Source: Cerioporus squamosus (taxonomy: Eukaryota > Basidiomycota > Agaricomycetes > Polyporales > Polyporaceae). From it: a stretch of 64,000 nt of DNA. Where the stretch lies: assembly GCA_022592435.1 (NCBI GenBank), contig JABYQS010000170.1:1-64000 (forward strand). Reading direction: 5' to 3'. Below, in pieces: positions 13,093-25,956 of this stretch (position 1 is the stretch's first letter; the number at the start of each line of letters is the position of its first letter). The position numbers were made by a program, and so were the translations under genes. Below the pieces are notes generated by a model. The model saw only the letters and a list, made by a program, of their open reading frames with translations, searched no databases and was not told the origin of the DNA.

Positions 13093-16017
13093 GCCCGGTG
13101 CTCGCTCTCGCCGTCGTGGAGGACGAGGAGAGGGCGGACGGCGGGGCAGAGGACGTTATCGCCGCCGCCGTTTACGGTTTGCTTCTCGACGCCCGTGCCC
13201 GCTTCTGCCACTCGTCTGCCTCTCGCGCTCGCCTTGCTCTTCGCGCTCGTCTTGGTGCTCAGCCAGTGCTCGTCGCCTCTCTCCTCTGTGCCCCGTCGAC
13301 AGAGCGTTCTGAGCGCGTCCGGTACGCGCTGCCCTCACGCTTGCAGACAGGTCAGTGTAGCACGCAGGTCTCAGAGTGTGCAACGCTAACATGCATATCG
13401 CTATGTAACAGACGCATATACCCATGCATATCGATCTCCTACAGGCTCGCGCGTGCGTACTCACGTCTGCTGAGCAGATACCTTCAGCCCGAAACAAGCA
13501 CTCGCTATCGCACTTGTCGCTCGTCGTATCAGCGCATCCGCCGCTCGTCGCAGCAAGTCTCGCCGCTTGCCATCTACTGGATAATAGCGCGACTGTGGAT
13601 AGAGATCTCTCGTGCAGCGACTGCAAGTCCCTACCTGCTCGCCCGGCTGCGCACGTACTCACTGCAGCCGCCCCACAGCTTCGTTGCCCGTCCGGAACCC
13701 GCTCTCTCCTGATCTTGTGCATCTTGGCCAGGGGAACAGGACGTGGGCTCAGTTCGAACAAGTATGCAACACGTCCGTCGCCGTGCCCTCGTCTCCGCTC
13801 CGCTCAGATTCAACAAGACACACGCCCAGGTACGTTTCGCGCAAGCAGCGCAGTCGCCATTCGACGCTTACGCTCTTCTACATAGGTATAGTAGCCTGCC
13901 CGAAGCACGAGTGCCCGATCGCCGTCGCACGCTTTCAAGCGCAGAGAACCCGCAACATCTGTCGTGGTGCCGCGACGCTCGACCGACCTGAGTGCTAGAG
14001 GGGATTGCTTCGCCCTGGTACGTGTATCTACCTCGGTCTTCTGCGATCGTCGTACTTACACCAGACACACAGCTGCTTCTCCGGAGTCCTCGACCAGTGC
14101 TGAGACCCATCTCCGCTCGCACTCCGTCGCTCTACAGGAGCAGAACTGAGACAGCCGTGGCCGTTGCGCAGACAGCGACTATGTACAACGCTGTCCGCTT
14201 GCTCGCACGACGCCATCGTCACTCATCAAGCTCGAGCTACGGCTCGTACTGTCCACTGCTGCGTCCTCGGGACTCTCGCGCGACGACCAGTCCTTCCGGG
14301 CACAAGACACTCGACTGGCTCGCAGCCACCGGCCACTTCGTTCAGACCGCGTCTTCGCAAGTCTTGTTCGCATGGAGGCTCGCTGCAGGTACGTCGCTGG
14401 CGTTTGGTAGTGTCTCAACAAGCTTCTATGGATTTCATTCTACGTCCAGTACATCGTATATACAGAAAAGTTTGCTACTCGACCTCACACGCCAGCCTGG
14501 GACGTCCGAGCAAGGTGAGCGCGTTCTCCCATGCTCATGCCCGCACCATCGTGCCCCGATTACTGACCTAGCTTCATAGGTACGCGCTGAGGATAGTCGG
14601 ACGCTGTCGAGGTTAAGGTCAAGGTCAAGCGAGACTATCCACGGCCCTCGGACCTCAAACGATCATGCAGACGGCGCCGCCGCCAGCTGCCCACAGAGGG
14701 AGCGGCAGGCTACGCGCTGCACTCGGTGTGTCGATGTACGCCTCAACACAGACCGACCTGCACGTGTTCCTCGCAGCCAGCATGGTTCCTGCCAGCTCAG
14801 GACGCGTCTTCCCCTCCGGTACCCGGCCGCTCCACCACTTCCGGCAGTCGTACAGCTCCCGCGGTCGCCGACCGACTCATGCCGCGACCTCGACTCGGTA
14901 GCGACGTCTCTTTCCTCACACTCACACCAAACAGACACGGCGTCGTCCAGCCGGCCTCTCCGGCTCGCTCAATCTCACGCCGTGCGCCCGGACTGCCTGA
15001 ACGGTCCAGGGCTGCAGCTACGCGACCGCTGCTCGATCTCGTACGCGCTCATCTGCTACGTGTATGTACGATCCCGCAGGAAGGGTCGGCGCGACTGTCA
15101 CGTCCGGGAGGGCCCGGGAGTAAGTACGTCGGGCAGCGGTTCGGGCCGTTCGCGAGCCGACTCACCGGATGCCTATGTACGGGCGGGATTCACGGTAAGT
15201 ACGTGACCACAATACACATGGCACGGAGTTCTTACCTGCGCGAGCTGACACCTGCCAGCGACACCATCTTTGTCCTAGATCGCGCAGGTTGCCGCGGGTC
15301 TGGGTCTCACTGCACTGCGACGTGTTGCAAGGTAAGCTCGAACTCGGGAGATCGGTGAGTAGCTCACCTGTCTCGCTCCAGTAGACGTCGAAGTCGGCCT
15401 TCAACAGAGCGCGACGCGCCCGAGTCTCTGGTTCAGCAGACGGGCGTTAGCGTGCGTGAGTACCTTGCAGACCCGGGAGAGCACGCGCAGACGCACCAGG
15501 GATCCGGAGCGCGGACGCGTCTGCGAGCCGGCTCGTTAGCTCGTCGCAGCAGAGAGAAGTGCGGAGGGCGCACCTACCCGCCGGGCTACCGTGACGCAGC
15601 TGCAGAGGATGCCCGACCGACCCGTACCCGAACAGCTTCTGTGCAAGTGCGCGGGTGTCTGTACGCCGAAGACATGGACCGACACGCCTCGCCCGTGCAG
15701 TGCTCGCGGGATCGTCGAAGCTGGGAGAGCGAGAGGAGAATGGTGAGCACTGAGCTGTAAGCCATGCACAGCGAGACGATGCGACGTACCGCACCGCTGA
15801 TCGCGACCGCAGCCTGCTGGGACGCAGTATGAACGTCAACGTCGTGCGCCGGAGGATGGATGGGAGACGTACCTGACTGCGTTCTCCGTCCAGCCAGCCC
15901 GCGAACGAGAGACCTGCCGGGAGTATCCAGTCAATACCAGGAAGGCGCGACACGGGATGGACACCTACCCGACACCGTCGTCGTCATCGTCGAAACCGGG
16001 CAGAGCTTGAGGAAACC

Positions 16018-16051
16018 GGGAGGTGGGCGGGAGGGCGGGAGAGAGGGGGGG
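16018..16051 (+). other. G-quadruplex-type G-run, unit 2
   Basis: Identical G-run at the equivalent place, about 260 bp before the transposon insertion. Confidence 0.7.
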
Positions 16052-16307
16052 AAATGTCGTCTAACCCGCGTCTCTCGCGGCCTAAGTAACACGGAGCAGG
16101 GTCCGTGCGTCTGCGTCCATTCTTCTCAGGCTGCCTTGTCCGCGTCCGACGTCTCGGCAGTGCTGGATTGTCGTTCGCTAGGTGTTCTCGGCCAGGGGAG
16201 CCGGGAGGAGGGACATGTACGTAGTCTTGCGTGTAACATGTTCGATCTCGGTCCCATCGTCGTTCCGTTGGCAGCGGATGTAGAGGCTCACATTGAGCTC
16301 GGGCTGC

Positions 16308-16378
16308 CACCTAGGGCAGCAGGGTGGTGGTCCTAGTAGAGGGTATTCCTGTACATGGGAATCCCCCCGTAAAGGACC
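16308..16378 (+). repeat. Left terminal inverted repeat
   Basis: Pairs with the reverse complement of 17,808-17,877. The match is imperfect but continuous, with small gaps. Confidence 0.85.
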
Positions 16379-17807
16379 CGTCCCGGAGGACGTCCCAAAT
16401 GTGTATTAATAGATTTGCTTGGCTCCGGGTCGGAGCGCTGACAGATTGCCATATTGAGCCACTCATCCTATGGCGGTAGCAAGCGCCTGCTGCGCGCTCG
16501 TCACCGTCGGCCCTTGGGAACCTCTCAGAATAGAGAGCTCGAGCACCCTCTATCGGTCTACAAGGTATGCTAAGTGTTTAAATGTTCTAAACGCGTCTTC
16601 TACCTGCTAGAACCCTCGAGGAGACGTCTACACAGACCTCCATTTGCACCTGCCTTCGGACCTCCATCCGAACCTCTGTCCGGACGTCCAAGTGGAGCTT
16701 CGACTTCGAGATCGGCAGACAAAGCAGCCTGCTAGGCGCTCTACTACCCAATGAGGCTGCGTCTACTAACCACCTCCTGCTTTGCTCGTAAGTTCCAGTC
16801 TTCCAGAAGCACATATATATGAGCTTAGTGGGCTTAGCTGACATATAGTATGGTCGATAGTGGCGCCTTTACAGCGTAAACCTTACTGGGAAGACGTCAA
16901 GACAAGCCCTAATACACTACATGTCTTTGACTCACTGAATGCATATGCCCGGGATTTATCATCGCTGGGGCAAGTGGTTATATACGATTTCTTGCACTTC
17001 TGGTATGTGCATGACATAGCTTTCAGCTTGAGGTAAGTCTACAGCAATCCTAGAGTTTACTGAATACCCTCAGATGCATAGCATAGACCTGAAGGTATGG
17101 ACAGGGAGTTCATATAGTGAACTAAGAGGACATATCTTCGCATCTCATGACACTAGGTGTATGTTCTGCTCAGACCTGAGCTAAAACCCTCTCATTTCAA
17201 TCATGCATGCAGTCACTAATATTCCCGTATTTCTCCGACTTGTAGAGCACTACCTAGACTGCACAACAGGTATGTTTTTCGATTTCCGACATTCAGTGGT
17301 ACTCTTATACGGCCGCTGATTGGCTCTTCGCTTCAGCAACTGCTCGTCCGGTAGACGCGGCTCGAAGGCCGGTCACTGTCCGCATTCGGGTCCTATTCGG
17401 TCGCGCCATCAAGCGCCGCTATCGGACAGAAACTCGCAGCGGACGTCCGAGCAGACATCTCGACGTGCCTTCTCGCGGAGCTCCGTACGAGCGTGCCCTC
17501 GGAGGTTCGCCCGCGCTCCCGCCACTACTGTCCAGATCGGGACATGGCCTCGGGGCGAAAATGCTCGTATGCCGGCACTTTCAGCCTACTGTATGTCCCT
17601 CTGACTGAGGGCATATCATTCTGCGAGGCTTAACTATCCTACAGCACGGTATGCAACCCATCCTTCGGACGAATGCAGTCGAGGGAGGCTCAGGGAGCAG
17701 CAGAGGGCAGCGGAAAGGTGGCGGAGAGGCGGCGCGAGAGCACGGGAACGACGATGACGCCCGCGTCCGAATGCGGCACGAAGCCTGCGGGTGCTTCGGT
17801 GGGAGCG

Positions 17808-17877
17808 GCCCTTTAGGAGGGGATTCCCATCTACAAGGAACCCCCCCTACAGGACGTTCCACCTGCTGCCTGGGGTG
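17808..17877 (-). repeat. Right terminal inverted repeat
   Basis: Reverse complement matches 16,308-16,378; shared blocks include ggcagcagg and atgggaatcccc. Confidence 0.85.
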
Positions 17878-20800
17878 CGGGCTGCCTCCTGCCAACGTCA
17901 GAGAACTGCACTGCAGGTCTCCCGAGTACGCTGGAATCAGAAGAATGATTGGATTCTCCGGGCACCTCGGGCATGGCTCTCCAAAAGGTTCTCCGCCATG
18001 ACATCGGCTGAATGATATTCAACCTGTCATGAAAGTATGAGGTATCTGGTCACGGCGCAGACCAGTGCCTACTCAGGCTCTTTCCCGTACCGCTCAATTG
18101 GATAATATTGACACAATTTCACGGCCTCATGAAGGAGTTTAGGCCATCGTAAACATACATTTTGACCTAGCAAGCAGGATGCGAGACAGCATGATCATAT
18201 GCCTTCCCAAGGGCTCTTCCGGTGTGCCGCTGCCACCGAGACTTTACTCGGTTGCGTGCCCGGCCTGACCCCGTCGAAGCTCAGTCCGGTGGACACCGGG
18301 ATAGACAAATCGGGCCAGGGAGCCTCCGAATAACCATACACCTGGACATTCTGTTACCATGTACTGGCAGAGCTTGTTGGACAGCCATCAGAGTCGAGTC
18401 TGAGCCCGCATACCCACCGCAAATCCTCTGCAGAGCTGGCTGAAGAGCTGCGTAGAAGAACGGTGGTTAAGACTTTTGTTTCCAAGCCAGAACTATATTC
18501 AGGGAAAGACATAGACTTGAGCTTTGCAGTCGAAGAGAACTGGGACAAGTGATGACTTAGACAGGATGGAATTCGGAACAGTGTCGAGACTTGACTCGGA
18601 TAAGCAAGAGAAGACCAAAGGGTCCAGAAAGATGTCGGTTCGGAAGACAGCATGCTCCTATCAGTCCAGGTTTCAAGTTAGACAGCGGCAGGAAATGTCC
18701 AAGGCAGCTGATGCGATGTCAAGGCTAGCTCTGGCAGCAAGCTTCTTGACTATCATAGTCGGGAATATTCTCACAGGCGGTGACCGAATCACGGACACGC
18801 CATATTGCGGGAGGCACGGCCTCTGCGCAAGAATATTTGCGAGAAGCTATGTTCATTCGTAGTGGGGATACTATGTACTACAGAGGCATGAGCCACATAT
18901 ACAGAACAATCAAGCAAGCCTAGATATGAATAGACAGGTGGGAACGCAACAGAGAAGTATGTCCCAACATGACGGGATCCGAGGATGAGAGCTGCCACGT
19001 TGTTAGCTTGCCACTCCTCCTGTAATCCGACACAGCGGTAAGCGCAACAGCCGTGGAGACCCAATATAGAGGAGGACGGCTGAATCGAAGACTCCGGGAG
19101 TCCGAAGTATGTGTAGGACGTCAACATCGGGGGAACACCGAGGTCGAGAGTGATGTGGCTGAGTTGCAGCAGCGAGAGTCCATTAGGTCATTCTCCGGTG
19201 TCGCGAGAGTCATGTTCATGCAGATGTGCTGCCCGGCGGCCCCGACATCGGTCTTGGAGCCATAGTGCATAGTTGCAAGAGCTCCCGGCGTCGCATCAAC
19301 TACAGGTACTGTCCGGGCTGTGGCTACAATTGAAACGGTGGCCGACGGCCGGTCATTGAGGCGTTCTCCGAAGCCTGAATGTGCCTCCCGGCCGTTGATT
19401 GGGCTGAAACGAGCAGCATAGGAACCCGGAAGATAAATTTGCGGCCGCAGAGACGGCCGGCCAATCGGCTACGATGAGTCCATGCAATGTCAAGCTCAGC
19501 CGAGACACGCAGGTCAACGTGTATGGCTGGTACGCACCTCATATTTCCTACCTATACCGCATCTATCGAAGCCTCTGCACAGACACACAGTCGCTGTGAG
19601 CATCACTTACCGCACTCACATCTTGGGATGATATGCCGGAAGGCGAAGAGGACGACATACATTGATCACCGTGCTCGAAACGGGACGTCGGCGCGCAACG
19701 CGCCTGGGAACCGCAGGAATTCGCCGTCTCTGACAGATGAATGTTCCCGGATCCCGGAGTGAGGGTGCTACGTGTGTTGGTCAGTCACTCCCTTCCTCCT
19801 CCCACCACCGGCCCCCCCATCGCCTGCTCGACTCTCCCAGCACCTGCGCGTCCTCTGGCTTCGCCGGGAGCGGCGACCGCTGCGTGGCTACGTTAGGTGC
19901 GTAGCAGACCCACAGAAAGACTGCTGTGTACTCACTGGTCAGTTAGCAAACCTACGCACCGCGCCGAAGCCGTATACGAAAGTATCGGACGCGCTGTGCG
20001 TGTTCCGACGCGTCCTTGATGGTTCACAGGTCAGCATGGTGCCGTTTCGACATCGCACAGTACTCGTACTGTCTGAGTGGCTTCCAGCCGCGTACCCATC
20101 CCATTCGTCGCCTTGAAGCCCGAATTTCGCAGGCCGTGAGCCTTCTCTCCACGTCAGGTATGCACCTCGGGTCCCTCACGCGTTGGCGGCGGCGTCGACG
20201 GTCGTCCTGAGGTGCGTGTCCTGGCAGCCGCGTCGTCCGGTATCTGGTGCTGAAGGCTCCGAGGCTGTGGGAGGCGCAGGTGCGCTCGTGTTCTGAACAC
20301 TTCCCATGCAAGGCAGATCTCCTGCATGGCGTGAGACATGCTCTGAAAGTACGTCAGCGGCTTCCATGCTCGTGAACTCTACTGTGACGTACCTGACGAC
20401 ATCGGCACCCAGATCTCGGCACACGAGCTCTCTGAACGAGGACGCGAATGGTTCGCCCCTTTCAGAAGTGCGTCCGCGCGTCCTTAAGTCGGACGGCTTT
20501 CAACGGCTACGGAGACTCCCGGCATCGCTCGTGTGAGTCCATGTAGCAGTCTGCAACGAGCTGTCGCTGACCACGGGGCTTGCGCGCAGGTATTGCCGAA
20601 GCGCACCTGGGGCCGGACGGCCGTGTTCTCCGACGCGCCGAGCTTCCGCGCCTGGGGAGCCGGCGAGGTTTCGCCTTGCGGAGTCCGCACATCGTCAGAC
20701 TGGAAAGACTGCGGCCAGAGACATCCGCACGGACTGTTATCCCTGCAGCACGCCGACGCCAAGATCCCTCATATGTCCACGTCTCCGAGACCGTCCACGA

Positions 20801-20979
20801 AGCCGGACCCAAGGATGCGAGCTTCTGGAGGACGGCGGCTTCTGGACGACTGGCGAGCGGCGTAGACGGAAGCGGGAGAGCGGAGTTGCGATGCCGTGTG
20901 CGCTCACTGGGGGCGCACTATGTGCTGTAGTCAGCGTAGGTATTAGCCCTAAGATAGCGAGTTCTCACCTCGAATCTCG

Positions 20980-21275
20980 CTGTACACTCTCGAGTCGCTC
21001 CCGGTAGCCAATTACGCGCCTCCCTGTAGCCCTTCCTGTGCACTCTCCGTAGCCTGCCTCCCACTAGCCACCCCCTGTGAGCCCTGTAGACGACTCTTTC
21101 CGTCGCACTCCCCGTAGCCCTACCTTGCACTAGCCCTCCTTGCGCACTCTCTGTAGACGACTCTCCCACTATCCACCCCCGGTCAGCCCTCCGTGCGCAC
21201 TCTCTGTAGCCTACCTAGCCACCCCCTGTAAGCCCTCCCTGCGCATCTCCTGTAGCCTACCTCCCTGTATCCCAC
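20980..21275. repeat. Pyrimidine-rich minisatellite, unit 3
   Basis: Same motif. It includes an extra segment with gtagacgactctcccactatcc that is absent from unit 2 but present in unit 4, as expected for repeat gain or loss. Confidence 0.8.
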
Positions 21276-21476
21276 CCCACTCAATCCTCCCTGCGCATCT
21301 ACTGAGTCTCGTCCTATTTCCGGTCGGGCTAAGTCCTCATTGCGCGCCTGACTCCACCGCGCCCGTCCAGCCACGAGGCTACCAAACGCCCGGCGCCAGT
21401 CAGGAGAACAAAATATATTCGCGTGCCTACGTACAGCGACGCCCCGGAGCCTGGCGGACGTGCGTCAGCTTTCACA

Positions 21477-23026
21477 TCACAGAGCTGGTTTGCGGAGTGG
21501 ATGGGATATATGTACGCACATCTGCTGCAGACGCGCCTGCTGCGTCTCGGAGCCGAGCATGTTCCCGTCCTTGGACATGGTGAGGCGTGCGTGAAGGCGG
21601 GGGAAGAGCGGGAGGATGATGCGGTCGCGGAAGGAGACGAGCGCGAGGGCGCGCACGTCGATCTGGCCTGACGCAGCCGTCGGTACCCCCGCACTCTTGC
21701 CGTTCTGCGTGGGTGATGTCGGCCGGTGCGCCTTTGGTATGCGGTAAAGCGAGGAGAGGAGCGGATCGGTTTGCAGTGGGAGCAGCGCCTAGGCGGAAGA
21801 GACGGGTAAGGCCGACGGAATGAGGGGAAGAGCAGAAGGGAGTGGGGATGTGGGGATGACAGGACGGGAAGAACAGATGGATAGACTCACCCCTTCGAGG
21901 TACGGGAGGACCTGTGTCCAGAAGAAGGTCCAGAGCTCGACGATGTGGACGATGAGCTGCTCGTCGTCGACGCCGGCGAGCCTGGAGTCGAGGGTGACCA
22001 TGCCGGTCGCGATGAGCTCGAATGCGTCGTTCTCGAGCGTGGCGACGGCCTTGCCCGGGGCGGCGGAGACGACGGTCTGGATGTGGCGGCGGACGAGCTG
22101 GTTGAGGTCCTCGATCGGGCAGCGGAGCGGCTCGTGGTTGAAGAGCGGGAGGATGAGGACGTGGAGGGACGCCCAGGGGCTCTCGCCCGAGAGGCTCGCG
22201 CTGATGCTCGGGGCGGCGGAGGGGGCCATGGTCAGTGCGCTCGTCGCCTGGGGCGTGGAGACGGAGGGGGCGAGGGAGGGGAGGTGGGCGAGGTTGCCCA
22301 GGCGGTGCATCTCGCGCGAGACGAGCTTGGAGTCATATGTGCGCGTGGACGACGCCTGTTTGCGTTCGCGATGCGGAGTCAGCGGGGAGATAGAAGCGTA
22401 AAGGGTGAGAGGATCGCCGGAGGGAGTATGCGCATGGGCAGATCGTGATGGCGCGGGTCACGAATGCACTGCGTACATACCTTCGAAGGCGACGTGTGGC
22501 CCTTGTTGGGCTGGTTCTGGGGAGCGGCCATCGGGACGGGCGAGTGTGCACCTTCACGAGGGTCGCGGGGCAAGGCAGAGTCAGCGCGAGAGTGGGAGCG
22601 GGCAGGGAGGAGACTGGACGGGATCGGGGTGGTGCCGGAGCGCTGGGATGACGAAGCGACCGAGGCGGGCGATGCTCCAAGGTGAGACGAGTGCAGGTGC
22701 GAGGCCAGGTGGGACGAGGACGCGACGAGATGGCCAGCGGAGGGCAGCTGGAGGATGTCCCCGAGGAATCCGAGTCGCTTGGGGCCGTGGTCCGCGGTCA
22801 GATGCGCCCCGCTGGAGCTGGTGCCCGCCTGTGTACTCGCATTCTGTCCTGGCGTCGGGGACGGGGAGCGCATGGGCGAGGGCGGGACAGAGTGGTCGTG
22901 GGCGTGGACGAGCGTGGGCGGGGCGGGGACACGTGGGGTCGCGTCGCCGTGTGAGGACGACCGCCGCCGCTCGGGACCCCGGAAGTCGCTCGAGATGCGT
23001 CGGACGTGCGCTGACCGTCCCGCCAT
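21477..23026 (-). CDS. HbrB/Bit61-family TORC2 subunit, copy 3
   Basis: Exons 23026-22481, 22355-21891 and 21788-21477 (440 aa). Splice sites and core match copy 1. The tail after QQM ends at a TGA at 21,479-21,477, because this copy has the unit-2 form of the 3' flank but with a different frame. No internal stop or frameshift is seen. The 5' side, intron 1 (125 bp) and exon 2 are closest by eye to copies 1 and 4. Confidence 0.7.
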
Positions 23027-25922
23027 GCCCGGTGCTCGCTCTCGCCGTCGTGGAGGACGAGGAGAGGGTGGATGGCGGGGCAGAGGACGTTATCGCCGCC
23101 GCCGTTTACGGTTTGCTTCTCGACGCCCGTGCCCGCTTCTGCCACTCGTCTGCCTCTCGCGCTCGCCTTGCTCTTCGCGCTCGTCTAGTTCTCACCCAGT
23201 GCTCGTCGCTTTCTCTCCTGGGTGCTCCGTCGACAAAGCGTTGTAGCGCGTCCGGTATGCGCCGCCCTCACGCTCGCAAACAGGTAGGTGCAGCACGCTG
23301 ATCTCAGGGTCTGCGAAGCTAACATGCATATCGCTATGTAACAGACGCATATATCCATGCATATCGATCTCCTACAGGCTCGCGCGTGCGTACTCACGTC
23401 TGCTGAGCAGATACCTTCAGCCCGAAACAAGCACTCGCTATTGCACGCGTCGCCGGTCTCTTCGGTCTTCGTATCAGCGTATCCCCCACTCGTCGCAGCA
23501 AGTCTCGCCGCTTGCCATCTACTGGATAATAGCGCGACTGTGGATAGAGATCTCTCGTGCAGCGACTGCAAGTCCCTACCTGCTCGCCCGGCAGCGCACG
23601 TACTCACTGCAGCCGCCCCACAGCTTCGTTGCCCGTCCGGAACCCGCTCTCTCCTGATCTTGTGCATCTTGGCCAGGGGAACAGGACGTGGGCTCAGTTC
23701 GAACAAGTATGCAACACGTCCGTCGCCGTGCCCTCGTCTCCGCTCCGCTCAGATTCAACAACACACACGCCCAGGTACGTTTCGCGCAAGCAGCGCAGTC
23801 GCCATTCGACGCTTACGCTCTTCTACATAGGTATAGTAGCCTGCCCGAAGCACGAGTGCTCGATCGCCGTCGCACGCTTTCAAGCGCAGAGAACCCGCAA
23901 CATCTGTCGTGGTGCCGCGACGCTCGACCAACCTTAGTGCTAGAGGGGATTGCTTCGCCCTGGTACGTGTATCTACCTCGGTCTTCTGCGATCGTCGTAC
24001 TTACACCAGACACACGGCTGCTTCTCCGGAGTCCTCGACCAGTGCTGAGACTCATCTCCGCTCGCACTCCGTCGCTCTACAGGAGCAGACAGCCGTGGCC
24101 GTTGCGCAGACAGCGACTATGTACAACGCCGTCCGCCTGCTCGCACGACGCCATCGTCACCCATCAAGCTCGAGCTACGGCTCGTACTGTCCACTGCTGC
24201 GTCCTCGAGACTCTCGCGCGACGACCAGCTCTTCCGGGTACAAGACACTCGACTGGCTCGCAGCCACCGGCCACTTCGTTCAGACCGCGTCTTCGCAAGT
24301 CTTGTTCGCATGGAGGCTCGCTGCAGGTACGTCGCTGGCGTTTGGTAGTGTCTCAACAAGCTTCTATGGATTTCATTCTACGTCCAGTACATCGTATATA
24401 CAGAAAAGCTTGCTACTCGACCTCACACGCCAGCCTGGAACGTCCGAGCAAGGTGAGCGCGTTCTCCCATGCTCATGCCCGCACCATCGTGCCCCGATTA
24501 CTGACCTAGCTTCAACGGCACGTCCTGACGGTAGCCAGGCGCTCTCAGACCGGGACTGTAAGCGGCCCTCGGACCTCGGACGAGCATGCAGACGGCGCCG
24601 CAGCCAGCTGCCCCCGGAAGGTGCGGAAACGGTACACGCCGCGCTAGGCGTCCTGCTGTACGCCTCAACACAGACCGACCTGCGCGTCCTTCTTGCAGAT
24701 GGCATGGTTCCTGCCAGCCAAGGACGCGTCTTCCCCTCTCGGTACCCGGCCGCTCCACCACTTCCGGCAGTTACACAGCTCCCGCGGGAGCCGTCGTCCG
24801 ACTCATGCCGCGACCTCAACTTGGTAGCGACGTCTCTCTCCTCCAACGAAACGGACACCAGCCAGCCTCACCGGCTCGCTCCATCTCACCCCGTAAACCT
24901 GGGCTGCCCGAACACTAACACTACTCGGGCACAGCTACGCGACCGCCGCTCAACTCCGTCTGTATGCACGCGTCCTCCTACGTCTATGTACGAGTCTGCA
25001 GGGAGGGTCAGCGCGACCGTCACCTCCGGGAGGGTCCGGAAGTAAGTACGTCGGGTAGTGGTTCAGTCGGTAACGCGCTTGGGGCCGTTCGCGGGTCTAC
25101 TTACCAGACGCCTATGGTAGGATTCGCGGTAAGTACGCGACCACAACACACATCGCATTCTTACCTGCGCGGGCTGACACCTGCCAGTGATACCTCCCTC
25201 ATTGCAGCCCTTGTTCGCGCAAGTAGCCGTTCCGCTGCGATGTGTTACGAGGTGAGCACGCACTCGGGGCATTGGTGAGCAGCTCACCTGTGTGTAGATA
25301 TCCAAGTCCGGCTTCAACAGAGCGTGATGCGCCCGAGTCTCTGGTTCAGCAGACGGGTGTTAGCGTGCGTGAGTGCCTTGCAGACCCGGGAGAGCACGCG
25401 CAGACGCACCAGGGATCCGGAGCGCGGACGCGTCTGCGAGCCGGCTCGTTAGCTCGTCGCAGCAGAGAGAAGTGCGGAGGGCGCCCCTGCACGCCGGGCT
25501 ACGCAGCTGCAGAGGACGCTTAACCGTCCCCTACTCGAACAGCTTCTGTGCAAGTGCGCGGGTGTCCGTGCGCCGGAGACATCGACCGACACGCCTCGCC
25601 CGTGCAGTGCTCGCAGGATCGTCGAAGCTGGGAGAGCGAGAGGAGAATAGTGAGCACTGAGCTGTAAGCCATGCACAGCGAGACGATGCGACGTACCGCA
25701 CCGCTGATCGCGACCGCAGCCTGCTGGGACGCAGTATGAACGTCAACGTTGTGCGCCGGAGGATGGGTGGGAGACGTACCTGACCGCGTTCTCCGTCCAG
25801 CCAGCCCGCGAACGAGAGACCTGCCGGGAGTATCCAGTCCATACCGGGAGGGCGCGAAGGCGCGACATGGGATGGTACCTACCCGACACCGTCGTCGAGA
25901 CCGGGCAGAGATTGAGGAAACC

Positions 25923-25956
25923 GGGAGGTGGGCGGGAGGGCGGGAGAGAGGGGGGG
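25923..25956 (+). other. G-quadruplex-type G-run, unit 3
   Basis: Identical G-run at the equivalent place in unit 3. Confidence 0.7.

Larger units (their letters stand above)
16308..17877. mobile_element. Non-autonomous DNA transposon (1,570 bp)
   Basis: The element starts cacctagggcagcagg and ends cctgctgcctggggtg. The ends form an imperfect inverted repeat of about 70 bp that includes a shared atgggaatcccc block. The 8-bp sequence cgggctgc flanks it on both sides (16,300-16,307 and 17,878-17,885) and occurs once at the empty sites in unit 1 (7,614-7,621) and unit 3 (26,205-26,212). The interior is AT-richer than its host and I find no transposase. An 8-bp duplication fits hAT, P or KDZ/Zisupton elements; the ends do not resemble those of the KDZ element at 50-63 kb, so the superfamily is left open. 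Confidence 0.9.
8298..18561. repeat. Tandem unit 2 (with transposon insertion)
   Basis: Second unit, near identical by eye to unit 1 over long stretches. It is longer for two visible reasons: a 1,570-bp element with terminal inverted repeats at 16,308-17,877, and about 0.36 kb of extra sequence in intron 1 of its HbrB copy (about 12,110-12,540). It carries the sequence variant that it shares with unit 4 near its start (8,470-9,100). Outside the HbrB gene and the inserted element I see no gene. Confidence 0.93.

Noticed and set aside
12405..13712. 435-codon plus-strand ORF; similar ones at 30,245-31,585 and 22,405-23,301
   Set aside because: They lie antisense to HbrB exon 1 in GC-rich sequence, and they run through its introns. 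The spliced minus-strand gene explains the sequence better.
23909..25045. 378-codon plus-strand ORF in unit 3
   Set aside because: Broken in units 1 and 2, no recognisable motif, composition like non-coding parts of the unit.
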